Source: Chloroflexota bacterium (lineage in GTDB: Bacteria > Chloroflexota > Anaerolineae > Anaerolineales > Villigracilaceae). Taken from it: a stretch of 64,000 nt of DNA. Position 1 is the stretch's first letter; every line of letters starts with the position of its first letter. The position numbers were made by a program, and so were the translations under genes. The notes under the pieces are model-generated. The model worked only from the letters and a program-made list of their open reading frames with translations. It made no database searches and was not told the origin of the DNA. The DNA lies in contig JACRPQ010000016.1 in assembly GCA_016223135.1 (NCBI GenBank), forward strand, positions 1 to 64,000. The letters are read 5' to 3'. Of this stretch, positions 48,910 through 60,446 are shown piece by piece.

Positions 48910-49737
48910 TTAGAGGATGAAATACTGAATGAGAAAATAACCGAGAGCGGCGCCCCAAATCCACGAGTCAATGCGGTCAAGGAAGCCGCCGTGACCGGGG
49001 AAGATGTTGCTTGAATCCTTCATGCCGCTCTGACGTTTGAACATGCTCTCGCCGAGGTCGCCCAAGGGGGAGAGCGCGCCAATGACCAGCCCGAGCAGTG
49101 CGCCTTGCAAAGGGGTGACGAAGCCTCCCAAGGGTTGAGGTCCGAGGGAGGAGAAGGCATACGCGAAAAACGCGCCGACGAGAACAGCCGTGAAGATGCC
49201 GGCGAAATAGCCTTCCCAGCTTTTCTTGGGGCTGAGGCGGCGGGTCATTTTGTGCCTGCCATACGCCGCGCCGATGGAATAGCCGCCGGTATCCGCCGCC
49301 CACACCAGCGGCAGGACAAGCATGAACCACCATACACCCATTTCGTTGTTGACGAGGCTGCGCAGGTCGAGCAGGTAGGCGCCAATCCATCCCAAATAGA
49401 CGATGCCCGCCACCGTGACTCCGAAGTCAATGGCGGCTTGGTCACGTCCGCGCTCGAAGGCGATGAGATGGGCGGTCATGGCAATCAGGATGACGGCAAC
49501 GAAAACGGGAATGGCGGCTTCGGGAAAAAAGAAGCGTGCAGTGACCAGCACCAGCACGCCTCCAATCGTGACCGATTCATTTGGTTCGTGATTCACAGCC
49601 CGGTACAAGCGGACGTATTCCCACGCCCCCCCCACAAGGAAGATGCCCATCACCAGGAAATAAAACCAGCCGCCGTAAATAATGGCAGGCAGACCAACCG
49701 CCGCCATTCCCAATGCAGTCAGTATCCGTTTATGCAT
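48910..49737 (-). CDS. cdsA: Phosphatidate cytidylyltransferase
   Basis: 275 residues with about seven membrane helices. The C-terminal signature [36 protein letters not shown] is diagnostic for CdsA. It makes CDP-diacylglycerol for phospholipid synthesis. Its start overlaps the end of uppS by 8 bases. In many bacteria dxr follows; here glpX does. Confidence 0.95.
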   Translation of the reverse strand: MHKRILTALGMAAVGLPAIIYGGWFYFLVMGIFLVGGAWEYVRLYRAVNHEPNESVTIGGVLVLVTARFFFPEAAIPVFVAVILIAMTAHLIAFERGRDQAAIDFGVTVAGIVYLGWIGAYLLDLRSLVNNEMGVWWFMLVLPLVWAADTGGYSIGAAYGRHKMTRRLSPKKSWEGYFAGIFTAVLVGAFFAYAFSSLGPQPLGGFVTPLQGALLGLVIGALSPLGDLGESMFKRQSGMKDSSNIFPGHGGFLDRIDSWIWGAALGYFLIQYFIL

Positions 49738-50476
49738 TAGAAGCCTCGAACTCTGTGGATGAGACCTTTCCGAAACGGCGGTCGCGCTGGGCAAAGGCTT
49801 CGAGGGCGCGGCGGTATTCTTCTTTGTCGAAATCGGGCCAATAGGTGGGGGTGACATACCATTCGGAATATGCCGCCTGCCAGATGAGGAAGTTGCTGAC
49901 GCGCAGTTCGCCCGATGTGCGAATGATGAGGTCGGGGTCGGGGACGCCGGCGGTGTAGAGGTAGCGGCTGACGAGTTCATCAGTGACCTGCTCGGCGGGG
50001 ATGCCGTCGCGAATGATTTTTTGGATGGCATGCACGATTTCGTCGCGCCCCCCGTAGTTGAAGGCGACGTTCAGGATCAGGCGGTCATTGTTTTTGGTGA
50101 GTTCGATGGCTTCGAGCACTTTTTTCTGAAGTTTTGGGGAGAGGCGTTCGAGGCGTCCAATATGACGCAGTTGGACGCCTTCCGCGTGGAGTTCGGCAAG
50201 TTCTTTGTCGAGGACATCCTCGAGGATGGACATGAGTCCGCGCACTTCTTCGAGGGGACGCCCCCAGTTTTCAGTGGAGAAGGCGTAAATGGTGAGGTAT
50301 TTGACGCCAAATTCGACCGTGGAACGGATGACGCGGCGCAGGTTTTCGGTGCCTGCCTTGTGACCGGCAAGGCGCGGCAAGCCGCGTGAAAGCGCCCAAC
50401 GTCCGTTGCCGTCCATGATCATGGCGACATGACGCGGAAGTTTTTCGGGAGGAATGTTGAGGGAGGGCGTCGGCAT
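49730..50476 (-). CDS. uppS: Undecaprenyl diphosphate synthase (cis-prenyltransferase)
   Basis: 248 residues. [20 protein letters not shown] carries the catalytic Asp. [16 protein letters not shown] and [19 protein letters not shown] are the substrate-binding signatures. It extends farnesyl diphosphate to the C55 carrier lipid for cell wall synthesis. It belongs to the frr-uppS-cdsA chain. Confidence 0.96.
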   Translation of the reverse strand: MPTPSLNIPPEKLPRHVAMIMDGNGRWALSRGLPRLAGHKAGTENLRRVIRSTVEFGVKYLTIYAFSTENWGRPLEEVRGLMSILEDVLDKELAELHAEGVQLRHIGRLERLSPKLQKKVLEAIELTKNNDRLILNVAFNYGGRDEIVHAIQKIIRDGIPAEQVTDELVSRYLYTAGVPDPDLIIRTSGELRVSNFLIWQAAYSEWYVTPTYWPDFDKEEYRRALEAFAQRDRRFGKVSSTEFEASNA

Positions 50477-50505
50477 TAAGTATGAGTGTGCGGGGCGTTG
50501 TCCGC

Positions 50506-51066
50506 CTACACTTCCATGATTTCGGCTTCTTTTTTCCTGCCCTGCTCGGCAATCTCTTCGATGAATTTGTCGGTCAGTTTTTGGAGATCCGCCTCACCGC
50601 GTTCGAGTTCATCTTCGGAGATGAGTTTTTCCTTTTCGAATTCGCGCATGTCATTCAAGGCATCGCGGCGGATGTTGCGGATGGCAATGCGCGCTTCTTC
50701 AAGCCGGTGGTGCATGTGTTTGACCAGTTCGCGGCGGCGTTCTTCGGTGAGCGGAGGCAGGTTGAGGTGAAGGGCTTTGCCGTCGCTGTTGGGGGTCAGC
50801 CCGAGGTCCGAGGCGAGAATCGCCTTTTCGATTGCTTTCAGGGTGGAGGCGTCGAAGGGCTTGATCATCAGGGAGCGCGGCTCGGGAACGCTGATGGACG
50901 CAAGCTGCTGGAGAGGGGTGGGCGTCCCATAGTACTCCACCTGCAGACGTTCGACGAGGGCAGGGCTGGCGCGCCCGGTGCGGATGCCTGCCAGGTCATC
51001 GTGCAAGACAGAAAGGGCGCCTCGCATGCGGGTTTCGGCGTCGTTGAGGATGTCTTTTATCACCAC
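50506..51066 (-). CDS. frr: Ribosome recycling factor
   Basis: 186 residues. [21 protein letters not shown] and the [19 protein letters not shown] motif are typical. The coiled-coil domain I includes [20 protein letters not shown]. It splits post-termination ribosomes together with EF-G. The start is a GTG (51064-51066) after CAGGAGATT; a second GTG follows immediately. Confidence 0.95.
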   Translation of the reverse strand: MVIKDILNDAETRMRGALSVLHDDLAGIRTGRASPALVERLQVEYYGTPTPLQQLASISVPEPRSLMIKPFDASTLKAIEKAILASDLGLTPNSDGKALHLNLPPLTEERRRELVKHMHHRLEEARIAIRNIRRDALNDMREFEKEKLISEDELERGEADLQKLTDKFIEEIAEQGRKKEAEIMEV

Positions 51067-51171
51067 AATCTCCTGAGTTTGATGTGAAGTTCGAGATTAA
51101 GGATACCCCAAAACGTAGAAATTTGCTATATAGGCGTGCATGTCGAAAGGAAATGAGGAATTGTGAGAGTC

Positions 51172-51210
51172 TCTCAAAAGAAAAGCAGGAGAGATGCGGC
51201 TCTCTCCTGC
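51172..51210 (-). terminator. Terminator after pyrH
   Basis: GCAGGAGAGA-TGCGGC-TCTCTCCTGC with TTTTCTTTTG on the minus strand, so frr probably has its own promoter. Confidence 0.8.
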
Positions 51211-51227
51211 ATGGGGAACGGCCGGTT

Positions 51228-52001
<774 letters not shown>

Positions 52002-52004
52002 CAA

Positions 52005-52610
52005 TCAACTTCCCAAACGTTCGCCCAACTCCCATCGCTGGAAGCGGCGGACCAGGATATTTTCGCCGATGGCGCTCACCGCCTGCAAAATCAACTTTTC
52101 GATGGTGAGGGACTCGTCGCGGATGTAGGGCTGACGCAGCAGCACCACTTCATCCTTGAATTTTTCGATGCGCCCCTGCACGATCTTTTCGGCGACGGCA
52201 TCGGGCTTGCCTTCCTCTTTGGCGCGGGCACGGGCAATTTCCGCCTCATGCTCCAGGACCTCCGCCGGGATTTCATCTTCTTTGATGTAGCGCGGCGCGG
52301 CGGCGGCAATCTGCAAGGCGATTTCGTGCGCCAGTTCGCGGAATTTCTCGGAGCGGGCAACGAAGTCGGTTTCGCAGTTGACTTCCACCATCACACCCAC
52401 GCGCCCGCCGCCGTGGGAGTACAGTTCCACCACGCCCTGCGAGGCTTCGCGGTCGGCGCGTTTGGCGGCAGTTGCCATGCCTTTTTCGCGCAGCCAGTCC
52501 ACCGCCTTTTGAAAATCTCCGTTCGCTTCGGTGAGCGCCTGACGGCAGTCCATGATGCCGGCGTTGGTGGCGGCGCGTAATTCTTTGATCATCTCAGTCG
52601 TAATTTCCAT
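52005..52610 (-). CDS. tsf: Elongation factor Ts (short form)
   Basis: 201 residues. The N-terminal UBA-like TTEMIKELRAATNAGIMDCR and VMVEVNCETDFVARSEKFREL match EF-Ts. It lacks the second half of the core found in the about 280-residue enzyme of E. coli, as in the short EF-Ts of Thermus and other lineages. It recycles GDP from EF-Tu. It lies 23 bases after rpsB. Confidence 0.95.
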   Translation of the reverse strand: MEITTEMIKELRAATNAGIMDCRQALTEANGDFQKAVDWLREKGMATAAKRADREASQGVVELYSHGGGRVGVMVEVNCETDFVARSEKFRELAHEIALQIAAAAPRYIKEDEIPAEVLEHEAEIARARAKEEGKPDAVAEKIVQGRIEKFKDEVVLLRQPYIRDESLTIEKLILQAVSAIGENILVRRFQRWELGERLGS

Positions 52611-52633
52611 CGGTTATTCCTTCTGCTGAAAAA

Positions 52634-53527
52634 CTATTCTTCAGAAACTTCTTCTTCCACATCCTTGCCCAAGTCTTCTTCGTCTTCGACGCGCGAAACG
52701 TTCAACTTCGCCAGTGTGGATTCGCCCAACAGGTCGCTCTCATCCAGTTCATCGTCGAGTTCGACACGGCGGGCGGGCTTGCGGGCAGATTTATCTGCGC
52801 CGGCTTCGGCAGCGGCTTCACGCACGTCCAAATCTTCTTCCTTGCGCATCGCCTTGCCTTCCAGCACGGCATCGGCAATCTTCGAGACCAGCAGTTTGAT
52901 GGCGCGAATGGCGTCGTCATTGGACGGGATGACGTAATCCACGTTTTGCGGGTTGCAGTTCGTATCCACCAGCGCTACGACCGGGATATTGAGCAGATTG
53001 GCTTCGTGAACGGCGGCTTCTTCCTTGCCCACGTCAATGACGAACAGCAGGTCGGGGCGGCGCTTCAGTGTGCGCAGACCTTCCAGGCGGGTTTGCAAGC
53101 GCACAATCTCGCGGCTAATCAGGAGCGCTTCCTTCTTGGTCAGGTGATCCAGTTCGTTATTGTCGCGCATCTTTTCGAGGCGCTCCATCTCCTGGATGCG
53201 GGCGTAGATGGTGGACCAGTTGGTCAGGATACCGCCCATCCAGCGTTCGGTCACATAGGGCATGCCGCAGCGGGTCGCTTCTTCGGCGATTGTCTCCTGC
53301 GCCTGGCGCTTGGTGCCGACAAACAATACGATGCCGCCATTTGCCACAGTATCGCGCACCACATTGTATGCCTGATTCAACAGTTTGGAGGTCTGCTGAA
53401 GGTCAATGATGTGAATGCCGTTGCGTTCCGTGAAAATGTACGGCTTCATGCGGGGGTCCCACTTGTTCGTGCGATGCCCGAAATGGACGCCGCTCTCCAA
53501 GAGGGCTTTCATGGAAATAACTGCCAT
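52634..53527 (-). CDS. rpsB: 30S ribosomal protein S2 with acidic C-terminal extension
   Basis: 297 residues. [22 protein letters not shown] and the [20 protein letters not shown] motif define S2. The last about 60 residues (after [14 protein letters not shown]) are strongly acidic and variable ([24 protein letters not shown]), beyond the about 240-residue core. The gene starts the rpsB-tsf unit after a structured leader. Confidence 0.96.
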   Translation of the reverse strand: MAVISMKALLESGVHFGHRTNKWDPRMKPYIFTERNGIHIIDLQQTSKLLNQAYNVVRDTVANGGIVLFVGTKRQAQETIAEEATRCGMPYVTERWMGGILTNWSTIYARIQEMERLEKMRDNNELDHLTKKEALLISREIVRLQTRLEGLRTLKRRPDLLFVIDVGKEEAAVHEANLLNIPVVALVDTNCNPQNVDYVIPSNDDAIRAIKLLVSKIADAVLEGKAMRKEEDLDVREAAAEAGADKSARKPARRVELDDELDESDLLGESTLAKLNVSRVEDEEDLGKDVEEEVSEE

Positions 53528-53529
53528 AT

Positions 53530-53681
53530 TTCTCCTTGTCGCCTGCCAGCCGCGCGGGACGTGTTGAAGTCTGCGCCCGGCAGGATGAGTTTAGCGGGAA
53601 TGGGTAACCCGCTCAGGGACGCTTGTTGCCCGTCCCAGGCAAGATGTGCGACGCTTTACGCGCCGCGCCGCGCATTATAGC
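53530..53681 (-). promoter_or_regulatory. Structured rpsB leader and promoter
   Basis: After a TATAAT on the minus strand (53676-53681) the leader has three stems: GGGACG/CGTCCC, AGCGGG/CCCGCT and CCTGCC/GGCAGG enclosing further pairs. A CAAGGAG site precedes the ATG. Leaders of this kind bind S2 in autoregulation in other bacteria. Here that is inference. Confidence 0.55.
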
Positions 53682-53683
53682 AC

Positions 53684-53710
53684 AAAAAAGCCCCGAACCA
53701 CGTCGGGGCT
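53684..53710 (-). terminator. Terminator after dnaA
   Basis: AGCCCCGA/TCGGGGCT stem with a 6-base loop, followed by TTTTTTGTG on the minus strand. It separates dnaA from rpsB. Confidence 0.86.
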
Positions 53711-53716
53711 GATTTG

Positions 53717-55087
53717 TTACACCACTGCATTTTGACCGTACAACTGCTGTTTGATGTTCACGACGCGCTTTCGCAAATCGGTCTTGGTCTCGATTTCGTT
53801 GGCGATTTTGTCAATGGCGTACATGACCGTTGTATGGTCGCGCCCGCCCAGCGCCTCGCCGATTTGCGGCAGGGAGGCATTGGTCTCCTTGCGCAAGAGG
53901 TACATTGCCACCTGGCGCGGCTGGGCAACCTTCTGCGAGCGGTCACGCCCAAGCAGGGCGTCCACTGAAATTTGCCATTCGCGCGCCACCAGTTCGATGA
54001 TTTTTTCCGGAGCGACGTCGCTGCGCTGGGGGAGTAAGTCTGCCAGAGCCACTTCAACCAGGTCCGGGGTCAGGGACACGCCGCTCAGGTCGGCAAAGGC
54101 AAGGATACGGTTGAGCGCTCCTTCCAATTCGCGGATGTTCGACTGTACGCGCTCGGCAATCAGTTCCAGCACTTCGTTGGGGACGCGGCGTCCCATCCGC
54201 TCGGCTTTGGCGCGCAGGATGGCAAGGCGGGTTTCCAAATCCGGCGGCTGGATGTCGGCGGTCAGCCCCCATTCGAAGCGGGAGCGCAGGCGTTCCTCCA
54301 GCGTGACGAGCGCCTTGGGCGGACGGTCAGACGAGACGATGATTTGCTTATCCTGCCCGTGAAGGGTGTTGAAGGTGTGGAAAAACTCCTCCTGGGTGGA
54401 TTCCTTGCCGGCGATGAATTGGATGTCGTCCACCAGCAGAACGTCAATCGAGCGGTATTTTTCGCGAAACGCCTGGGTGGTGTGGGTGCGGATGGCGGTG
54501 ATGAGGTCGTTGGTGAACTCTTCGGAGGAGACGTAGAGTACTCTCAGTCCGCGCGCCTGACAGGCGTTGCCGATGGCATGGAGCAGATGGGTCTTCCCAA
54601 GCCCCACCCCCCCATAGAGGAACAGCGGGTTGTAGGCGCGCGCCGGCTTTTCCGCAACGGCAAGGCAGGCGGCGTGCGCCAAGCGGTTGCCGGAGCCGAC
54701 TACAAACGTATCGAACAGGTAACGGGGATTCAGGTTGGAGGCGCGCACAGGTCCTTCGTAAGCCTCTCCAGCCCCGGCGGAGGGCTGAAGCGAGAATTCG
54801 GGCGCGGAAACGGCGGTTTCTTCGGTCATTCCGTCTGTTTCACTGCCACGGACGACGAAGTGTACGTCCACATTTGAGTTGAAGATGCCAGCCAGCAGGC
54901 GGTTGATGGTGCCGGCAAGGCGGGTTTCGAGCCAGTCGCGGGCGTAGGCGTTGCGGACACTGATGATCAGTGTGCCATCCTGATAGGAAACCGGCTTGGT
55001 ATCCCGCACCCAAGTATCGAAAGAGGCGCGCGGCATTTCCATTTGCAGCTGCCCAAGTACTGATTGCCATGCCTGTTCAGCGTTCAT
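53717..55087 (-). CDS. dnaA: Chromosomal replication initiator protein DnaA
   Basis: 456 residues. Domain I about 1-80, linker with low complexity about 81-120, AAA+ domain (GGVGLGKTHLLHAIG Walker A near 155; VLLVDDIQFIAGK Walker B), and domain IV with ALGGRDHTTVMYAIDKIANE. It binds DnaA boxes and opens oriC. It sits next to the ribosomal protein cluster and not beside dnaN, and the 473-base region upstream carries DnaA boxes. Confidence 0.97.
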   Translation of the reverse strand: MNAEQAWQSVLGQLQMEMPRASFDTWVRDTKPVSYQDGTLIISVRNAYARDWLETRLAGTINRLLAGIFNSNVDVHFVVRGSETDGMTEETAVSAPEFSLQPSAGAGEAYEGPVRASNLNPRYLFDTFVVGSGNRLAHAACLAVAEKPARAYNPLFLYGGVGLGKTHLLHAIGNACQARGLRVLYVSSEEFTNDLITAIRTHTTQAFREKYRSIDVLLVDDIQFIAGKESTQEEFFHTFNTLHGQDKQIIVSSDRPPKALVTLEERLRSRFEWGLTADIQPPDLETRLAILRAKAERMGRRVPNEVLELIAERVQSNIRELEGALNRILAFADLSGVSLTPDLVEVALADLLPQRSDVAPEKIIELVAREWQISVDALLGRDRSQKVAQPRQVAMYLLRKETNASLPQIGEALGGRDHTTVMYAIDKIANEIETKTDLRKRVVNIKQQLYGQNAVV

Positions 55088-55560
55088 GATTGCTCCATTG
55101 CTGTGTTGATGCGTATGCTGAATTAATCCGCTTCGTCAGCGGCTGGTTTGCATGTATTTTCTTATCACATGTCTTTTTATAGGGAACGAGAGATGTGAAT
55201 GATGCTCCACATCCTTTATATCAGCGTGCCATCATTCTAGCAGAGAGTCGGGGAAAATAACAACACGCAAAGCCTACGTTTGTTTTAAAACATCGGCTTT
55301 TTTAAGGTCGCTCAATGTTAAAAATTTTTCGCGTGAAAGTCTTTATACGCAGTGGGATATAGAACACTCGTTTCAGCCACGTATCCTTTGGAAAGTTATC
55401 CACACCCCCATATATGGGGATGACCGTAAAATTATCTCGATGAAATGCAGATGTGGAATCAGGTTGTTAAAAAAATGCTCTGTGAATAAATCATGAACAA
55501 CAGGTTAACGAACCTCCGGTTTTTGTGATTCAAGATGAGAAAAACACGGAAGGTTTCGTT
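55088..55560. other. Candidate replication origin (oriC)
   Basis: A gene-free 473-base AT-rich gap directly upstream of dnaA. It contains a perfect DnaA box TTATCCACA at 55396-55404, a second box TGTGAATAA at 55481-55489 (reverse of TTATTCACA), and the dyad CCCCATATATGGGG at 55406-55419, next to the first box. Runs of A/T (TTTTTTAA, AAAATTTTT) occur at about 55290-55330. Too few exact boxes for certainty. Confidence 0.5.
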
Positions 55561-57237
55561 TTATGGGTGCGTTTCGCGCGGAACCCATGCCAACACCGTC
55601 GTTCCCTCGCCGGGAGCGGAGGAAATCTCCACATCGCCGCCCACGGAACGCGCTCGCGTACGCATGTTCGACAACCCATGACCGATGTTAGCTTGCATGG
55701 CTTCCACATCAAAGCCTTTGCCGTCATCGTTGATTTCCATCAGGACGCGTTCGTCGGTCATCCAAACCGCAATTTGGACTTTTTTCGCCCGCGCATGTTT
55801 CGCCGAATTGGCTAACGCCTCCTGGCAGATGTGAAAGAGCGCCAAAATCTGACCTTGCGGAAGGTCTTTCAGGTCTGATTCGGGTTCGGTAAGGTACACC
55901 TCGGCAAATGTGTTGGCGCGATATTCCGCAATCAGCCGTTTGATGCCGCTCATCAAGCCGTCACTCCCCAGTTGACGGGGGCGCAAATCCAAAATGTAAG
56001 AGCGCAAGTCGCGGATGGCTTGATTCAAGCCCTCAATGGCGTGCTGGACGCGCTGTTTGGCATCCTGCGGGTCGGTTTCAATCGAGTGAAGAGCGCCCTC
56101 CAGCGACAACCCCACCCCATAAATGGACTGGATGATTCCGTCGTGCAGGTCCATGCCGATGCGCTGCCGCTCTTCCAACACGGCAAGCCGGCGGGCGTTG
56201 GCATGCAGACGGGCGTTTTCGATGGCAAGCCCCGCCCAATTGCCCACCGCCGCCATCATTTCGACGTTGCGGTCATCTATGGGTTCGGTGCCAAGCGTGG
56301 CGACGCTCATCACGCCCATCAGATTCTCGCCCGAAAGCAAAGGAATACACGCAATCTGACGAAATCCCGCCTTGACCACCGCCTCGCGCAGGAAGCGCAT
56401 ATCGCTTGCCAGGTCGGTGCTGACCACCGGTTTGCGGGTTTCTGCCACGACGCCAATATACCCCTCCCCCATTTTGAAGACATTGCGCGTCCAAAAGGCT
56501 TCGGCGGCTTGCCCACGATGCAACACCATGCGCAGGGACTTGCCGTCCTCCTCCAGCAGGAAGATTTCGCCCGCCTCCACCCGCATGTAGTTCATCACCA
56601 GCCCGAGGGTTTTGTTCAGAATCTCGTCGAGTTCCAGGCTGGAGGTCAGGGTAGAAGCGATGCCGTTGAGCAGCGCCATATCCACGTTGCGGCGCGTCAG
56701 GGCGATGTCCCGTTCCTTCAGCTGCTCGTACAACCGCGCGTTTGTAATGGCAATGGCAGCATACGCGGCGAGCATCTGGATGATTTTCTCGTCATCGGCG
56801 GTAAATTCGGGCGCGTTCTTCTTATCCGTGAGATAAATCTGCCCCAATTGACGCTCACCGCTGCGGATGGGAACCCCCAAAAACGACCGCATGGGAGGAT
56901 GATTGGGCGGAAATCCCACCGAAAGCGGATGTTCCTGAATGACCGGCACGCGCAGCGGTTCTTTGGCGTTCATTAACGCACCAATCAGCCCCAATCCCCT
57001 TGGCGGGTGGGCGATACGTTTGATTTCTCTCTCGGTCATGCCGACCGCAATGAATTTTTCCAAATTGCCGCGCGCATCCAAAACCCCCAACGCGGCATAT
57101 CTTGCTTCAGCCTGCTCGCAGGCAACCGACGCAATGCGCTCGAGCAGCGTTTCAAGCGAAACATCCTTCACCAGTTCGAGGCTAGCCTGATGCAGGGCAA
57201 TCAATCGCTCCTGTAATTGTTCTCTTGTCAACAGCAT
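55561..57237 (-). CDS. GAF-domain sensor histidine kinase (HisKA_3/NarL type)
   Basis: 558 residues. Two GAF domains (about 30-160 and 200-330; RSFLGVPIRSGERQLGQIYL, RQIACIPLLSGENLMGVMSV) are followed by the dimerisation/phospho-acceptor region ERQRIGMDLHDGIIQSIYGVG (His near residue 360) and an HATPase domain (LFHICQEALANSAKHARAKK, NDDGKGFDVEAM, GHGLSNMRTRARSVGG). Cytoplasmic, with no membrane segment. The cognate regulator is not adjacent. Confidence 0.92.
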   Translation of the reverse strand: MLLTREQLQERLIALHQASLELVKDVSLETLLERIASVACEQAEARYAALGVLDARGNLEKFIAVGMTEREIKRIAHPPRGLGLIGALMNAKEPLRVPVIQEHPLSVGFPPNHPPMRSFLGVPIRSGERQLGQIYLTDKKNAPEFTADDEKIIQMLAAYAAIAITNARLYEQLKERDIALTRRNVDMALLNGIASTLTSSLELDEILNKTLGLVMNYMRVEAGEIFLLEEDGKSLRMVLHRGQAAEAFWTRNVFKMGEGYIGVVAETRKPVVSTDLASDMRFLREAVVKAGFRQIACIPLLSGENLMGVMSVATLGTEPIDDRNVEMMAAVGNWAGLAIENARLHANARRLAVLEERQRIGMDLHDGIIQSIYGVGLSLEGALHSIETDPQDAKQRVQHAIEGLNQAIRDLRSYILDLRPRQLGSDGLMSGIKRLIAEYRANTFAEVYLTEPESDLKDLPQGQILALFHICQEALANSAKHARAKKVQIAVWMTDERVLMEINDDGKGFDVEAMQANIGHGLSNMRTRARSVGGDVEISSAPGEGTTVLAWVPRETHP

Positions 57238-57324
57238 CTCAAAGACACCTCAAATAGATTATCCCACAAATCTGATAGATTTTGGCAGGGGAGTACAATA
57301 GAATAAACCCGCAAAGGTGAACCC

Positions 57325-58623
<1,299 letters not shown>

Positions 58624-58632
<9 letters not shown>

Positions 58633-58654
58633 AGTCTTTAAGACTTCGGAAGTC
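58624..58654. repeat. Two GACTTCnGAAGTC palindromes after HMG-CoA reductase
   Basis: GACTTCTGAAGTC (58624-58636) and GACTTCGGAAGTC (58642-58654). The first overlaps the stop codon of the reductase gene. Confidence 0.7.
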
Positions 58655-58680
58655 TGAAACCTGAAGCAAAGGTTCTTAAA

Positions 58681-59760
58681 ATGACAACTCCTCACCCTCA
58701 CTCCCCCACCCTCCTCAAACCTACCAAACCTGTTGGTATTATTGGCTACGGCGCGTACGTGCCGCGTTACCGCCTGCCCGCCAAAGAAGTCGCGCGCGTG
58801 TGGACCGGCGGCAAAGGCGGACTGCCCATCAAAGAGAAAGCCGTCCCTGGGCTGGACGAAGACGTCATCACCATGTCCATCGAAGCGGCGCGCAACGCCA
58901 TGAAACGCGCCCAAATTGACCCGACCGAACTGCGGGCGGTCTGGGTTGGGTCTGAGTCCCACCCCTATGCGGTGAAACCCACCTCCACCCTGGTCGCCGA
59001 AGCGATTGGCGCCGTCCCGAACACCCAAGCCGCCGATTGGGAGTTTGCCTGCAAAGCCGGCACCGAAGCGCTGGTCGCCGCGATGGGCTTGGTCGGCTCG
59101 GGCATGGGCAAATACGCCATGGCAATCGGCATGGACACGGCGCAGGGCAAGCCCGGCGACGCGCTCGAATACACCGCCGGCGCGGGCGGCGGCGCCTTTA
59201 TCCTCGGTCCCGCAGAAGAAGCGCTGGCGGTCATCAACGCCTCGTACTCCTACGTCACCGACACGCCCGATTTCTGGCGGCGCTCCGACGCCAAATATCC
59301 CGAACACGGCATGCGCTTCACGGGCGAACCCGCCTACTTCAAACACATCACCGAAGCCGCCACGCATCTCATGGAAGCCATGGGCGCCACCGCCAAAGAT
59401 TATAAGTGGGCGATCTTTCACCAGCCCAACACCAAGTTCCCGCAGCGGGTCGCAAGTCAACTCGGATTTTCGATGGAGCAAATCGAACCCGGTCTGCTCG
59501 TCCCTGTGATTGGGAATACGTATGCCGGCGCGGCGCTGATTGGTCTGACTGCCACCCTCGACATCGCCCAACCCGGAGATCGGATTCTCGTCGTCTCTTT
59601 CGGATCCGGAGCCGGGTCCGACGCCTTCGACCTCACTGTCACTGACACCGCCCCGCTCCGCGCCGGTCTCGCGCCCAAGACGCGGGACTACATCGCCCGC
59701 CGCACAGAGATTGATTACGCCACGTATGTGCGCTATCGCGGCAAGTTGCAGATGAAGTGA
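58681..59760 (+). CDS. HMG-CoA synthase, archaeal type
   Basis: 359 residues. [35 protein letters not shown], the catalytic Cys in [17 protein letters not shown] near residue 123, and the His in [14 protein letters not shown]. It condenses acetoacetyl-CoA and acetyl-CoA. In archaea it forms a complex with thiolase and a DUF35 protein; no DUF35 gene is seen here. It should supply the substrate of the preceding reductase. Confidence 0.93.
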   Translation: MTTPHPHSPTLLKPTKPVGIIGYGAYVPRYRLPAKEVARVWTGGKGGLPIKEKAVPGLDEDVITMSIEAARNAMKRAQIDPTELRAVWVGSESHPYAVKPTSTLVAEAIGAVPNTQAADWEFACKAGTEALVAAMGLVGSGMGKYAMAIGMDTAQGKPGDALEYTAGAGGGAFILGPAEEALAVINASYSYVTDTPDFWRRSDAKYPEHGMRFTGEPAYFKHITEAATHLMEAMGATAKDYKWAIFHQPNTKFPQRVASQLGFSMEQIEPGLLVPVIGNTYAGAALIGLTATLDIAQPGDRILVVSFGSGAGSDAFDLTVTDTAPLRAGLAPKTRDYIARRTEIDYATYVRYRGKLQMK

Positions 59761-59795
59761 GGGGATACGCTTTTCGGCTATTCGCTCGGAGTGAA

Positions 59796-60218
59796 ATGAG
59801 AAAAAACATCGTCCTTCCAGTTTGGTTGATTGCACTGGCGGCGCTCACCGCGTGTGTCCCCCCTCTCCCTGTGGGAGAGGGAACGGGAGTGAGGACATCC
59901 ACCCCTGCCGCCGTGACAGACACCTTCTTCTCCGGCCAGGCGCTGCTGGATGCCAACAGCAACGGGCAGATTGACCCCGAAGATGCCCCCATCCCCGGCG
60001 CGACCTTCATCGTCACGCTGCCCGGCGGCGCGGAATTCGGCGCACAGACCGATGAAAGCGGCAAAGCCTTCCTCACCATCCCCGCCCGCGTGGAGTACCC
60101 GGTCACTGCCCGCATGGAAGCGCCCAAAGACAGCGGCTTGATCATCGTCGAGCCGTCCGCCATCAGCCTGAAAGAACCCACGGGCGAGACCATTCAATTT
60201 CTTTTCGGACAACAATGA
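59796..60218 (+). CDS. Lipoprotein with SdrD/Cna-B-like repeat
   Basis: 140 residues. A signal peptide VWLIALAALTACV has a lipobox LTAC, so it is likely anchored outside the cell. SGQALLDANSNGQIDPEDAPIPGATFIV is an SdrD_B/Cna-B-type beta-sandwich with a calcium-binding loop. A CCCTCTCCC/GGGAGAGGG palindrome right after the lipobox encodes PLPVGEGTGVRTS, so the mature N-terminus comes from a repeat. I start at ATG 59796, with GGAG upstream; GTG 59757 would add 13 residues. Confidence 0.75.
   Translation: MRKNIVLPVWLIALAALTACVPPLPVGEGTGVRTSTPAAVTDTFFSGQALLDANSNGQIDPEDAPIPGATFIVTLPGGAEFGAQTDESGKAFLTIPARVEYPVTARMEAPKDSGLIIVEPSAISLKEPTGETIQFLFGQQ
59861..59881. repeat. In-frame CCCTCTCCC palindrome in the lipoprotein gene
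   Basis: CCCTCTCCC-TGT-GGGAGAGGG; the same unit as in metH at 7848-7887 and in the gap at 15509-15531. Confidence 0.78.
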
Positions 60219-60222
60219 ACAA

Positions 60223-60286
60223 CAGACGTTAGAGAACACCTGCTGCGCAAAAATAACGCACAGCGTGCGTTCTCTAAGAGAGCGTT
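60223..60286. repeat. AACGTTAGAGA-family palindromic element
   Basis: ACGTTAGAGAAC (60226-60237) and GTTCTCTAA (60269-60277) are the arms around ACGCACAGCGTGCGT-type sequence. Confidence 0.72.
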
Positions 60287-60298
60287 AAATCAGGATTC

Positions 60299-60390
60299 GC
60301 CACAGATAAACACCGATGAACACCGATTCTTGGAAAATACTGCCGCTAAAACATTCCCAAATTCTTTTTATCTGTGTTTATCGGTGGTTA
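60299..60390. repeat. CAGATAAACACCGATGAA inverted repeat
   Basis: CCACAGATAAACACCGATGA and TCTGTGTTTATCGGTGG form long imperfect arms just before the thiolase-like gene. Confidence 0.72.
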
Positions 60391-60446
60391 AAAACGAATT
60401 TCAAAACACTTTCTAACATACGTCATCGTACACACAAGGAAAATCC

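Noticed and set aside
53276-53527. Frameshift suspicion in the long acidic tail of rpsB.
   Set aside because: The S2 core is intact in one frame and the acidic C-terminal extension is continuous with it; similar tails occur in other lineages.
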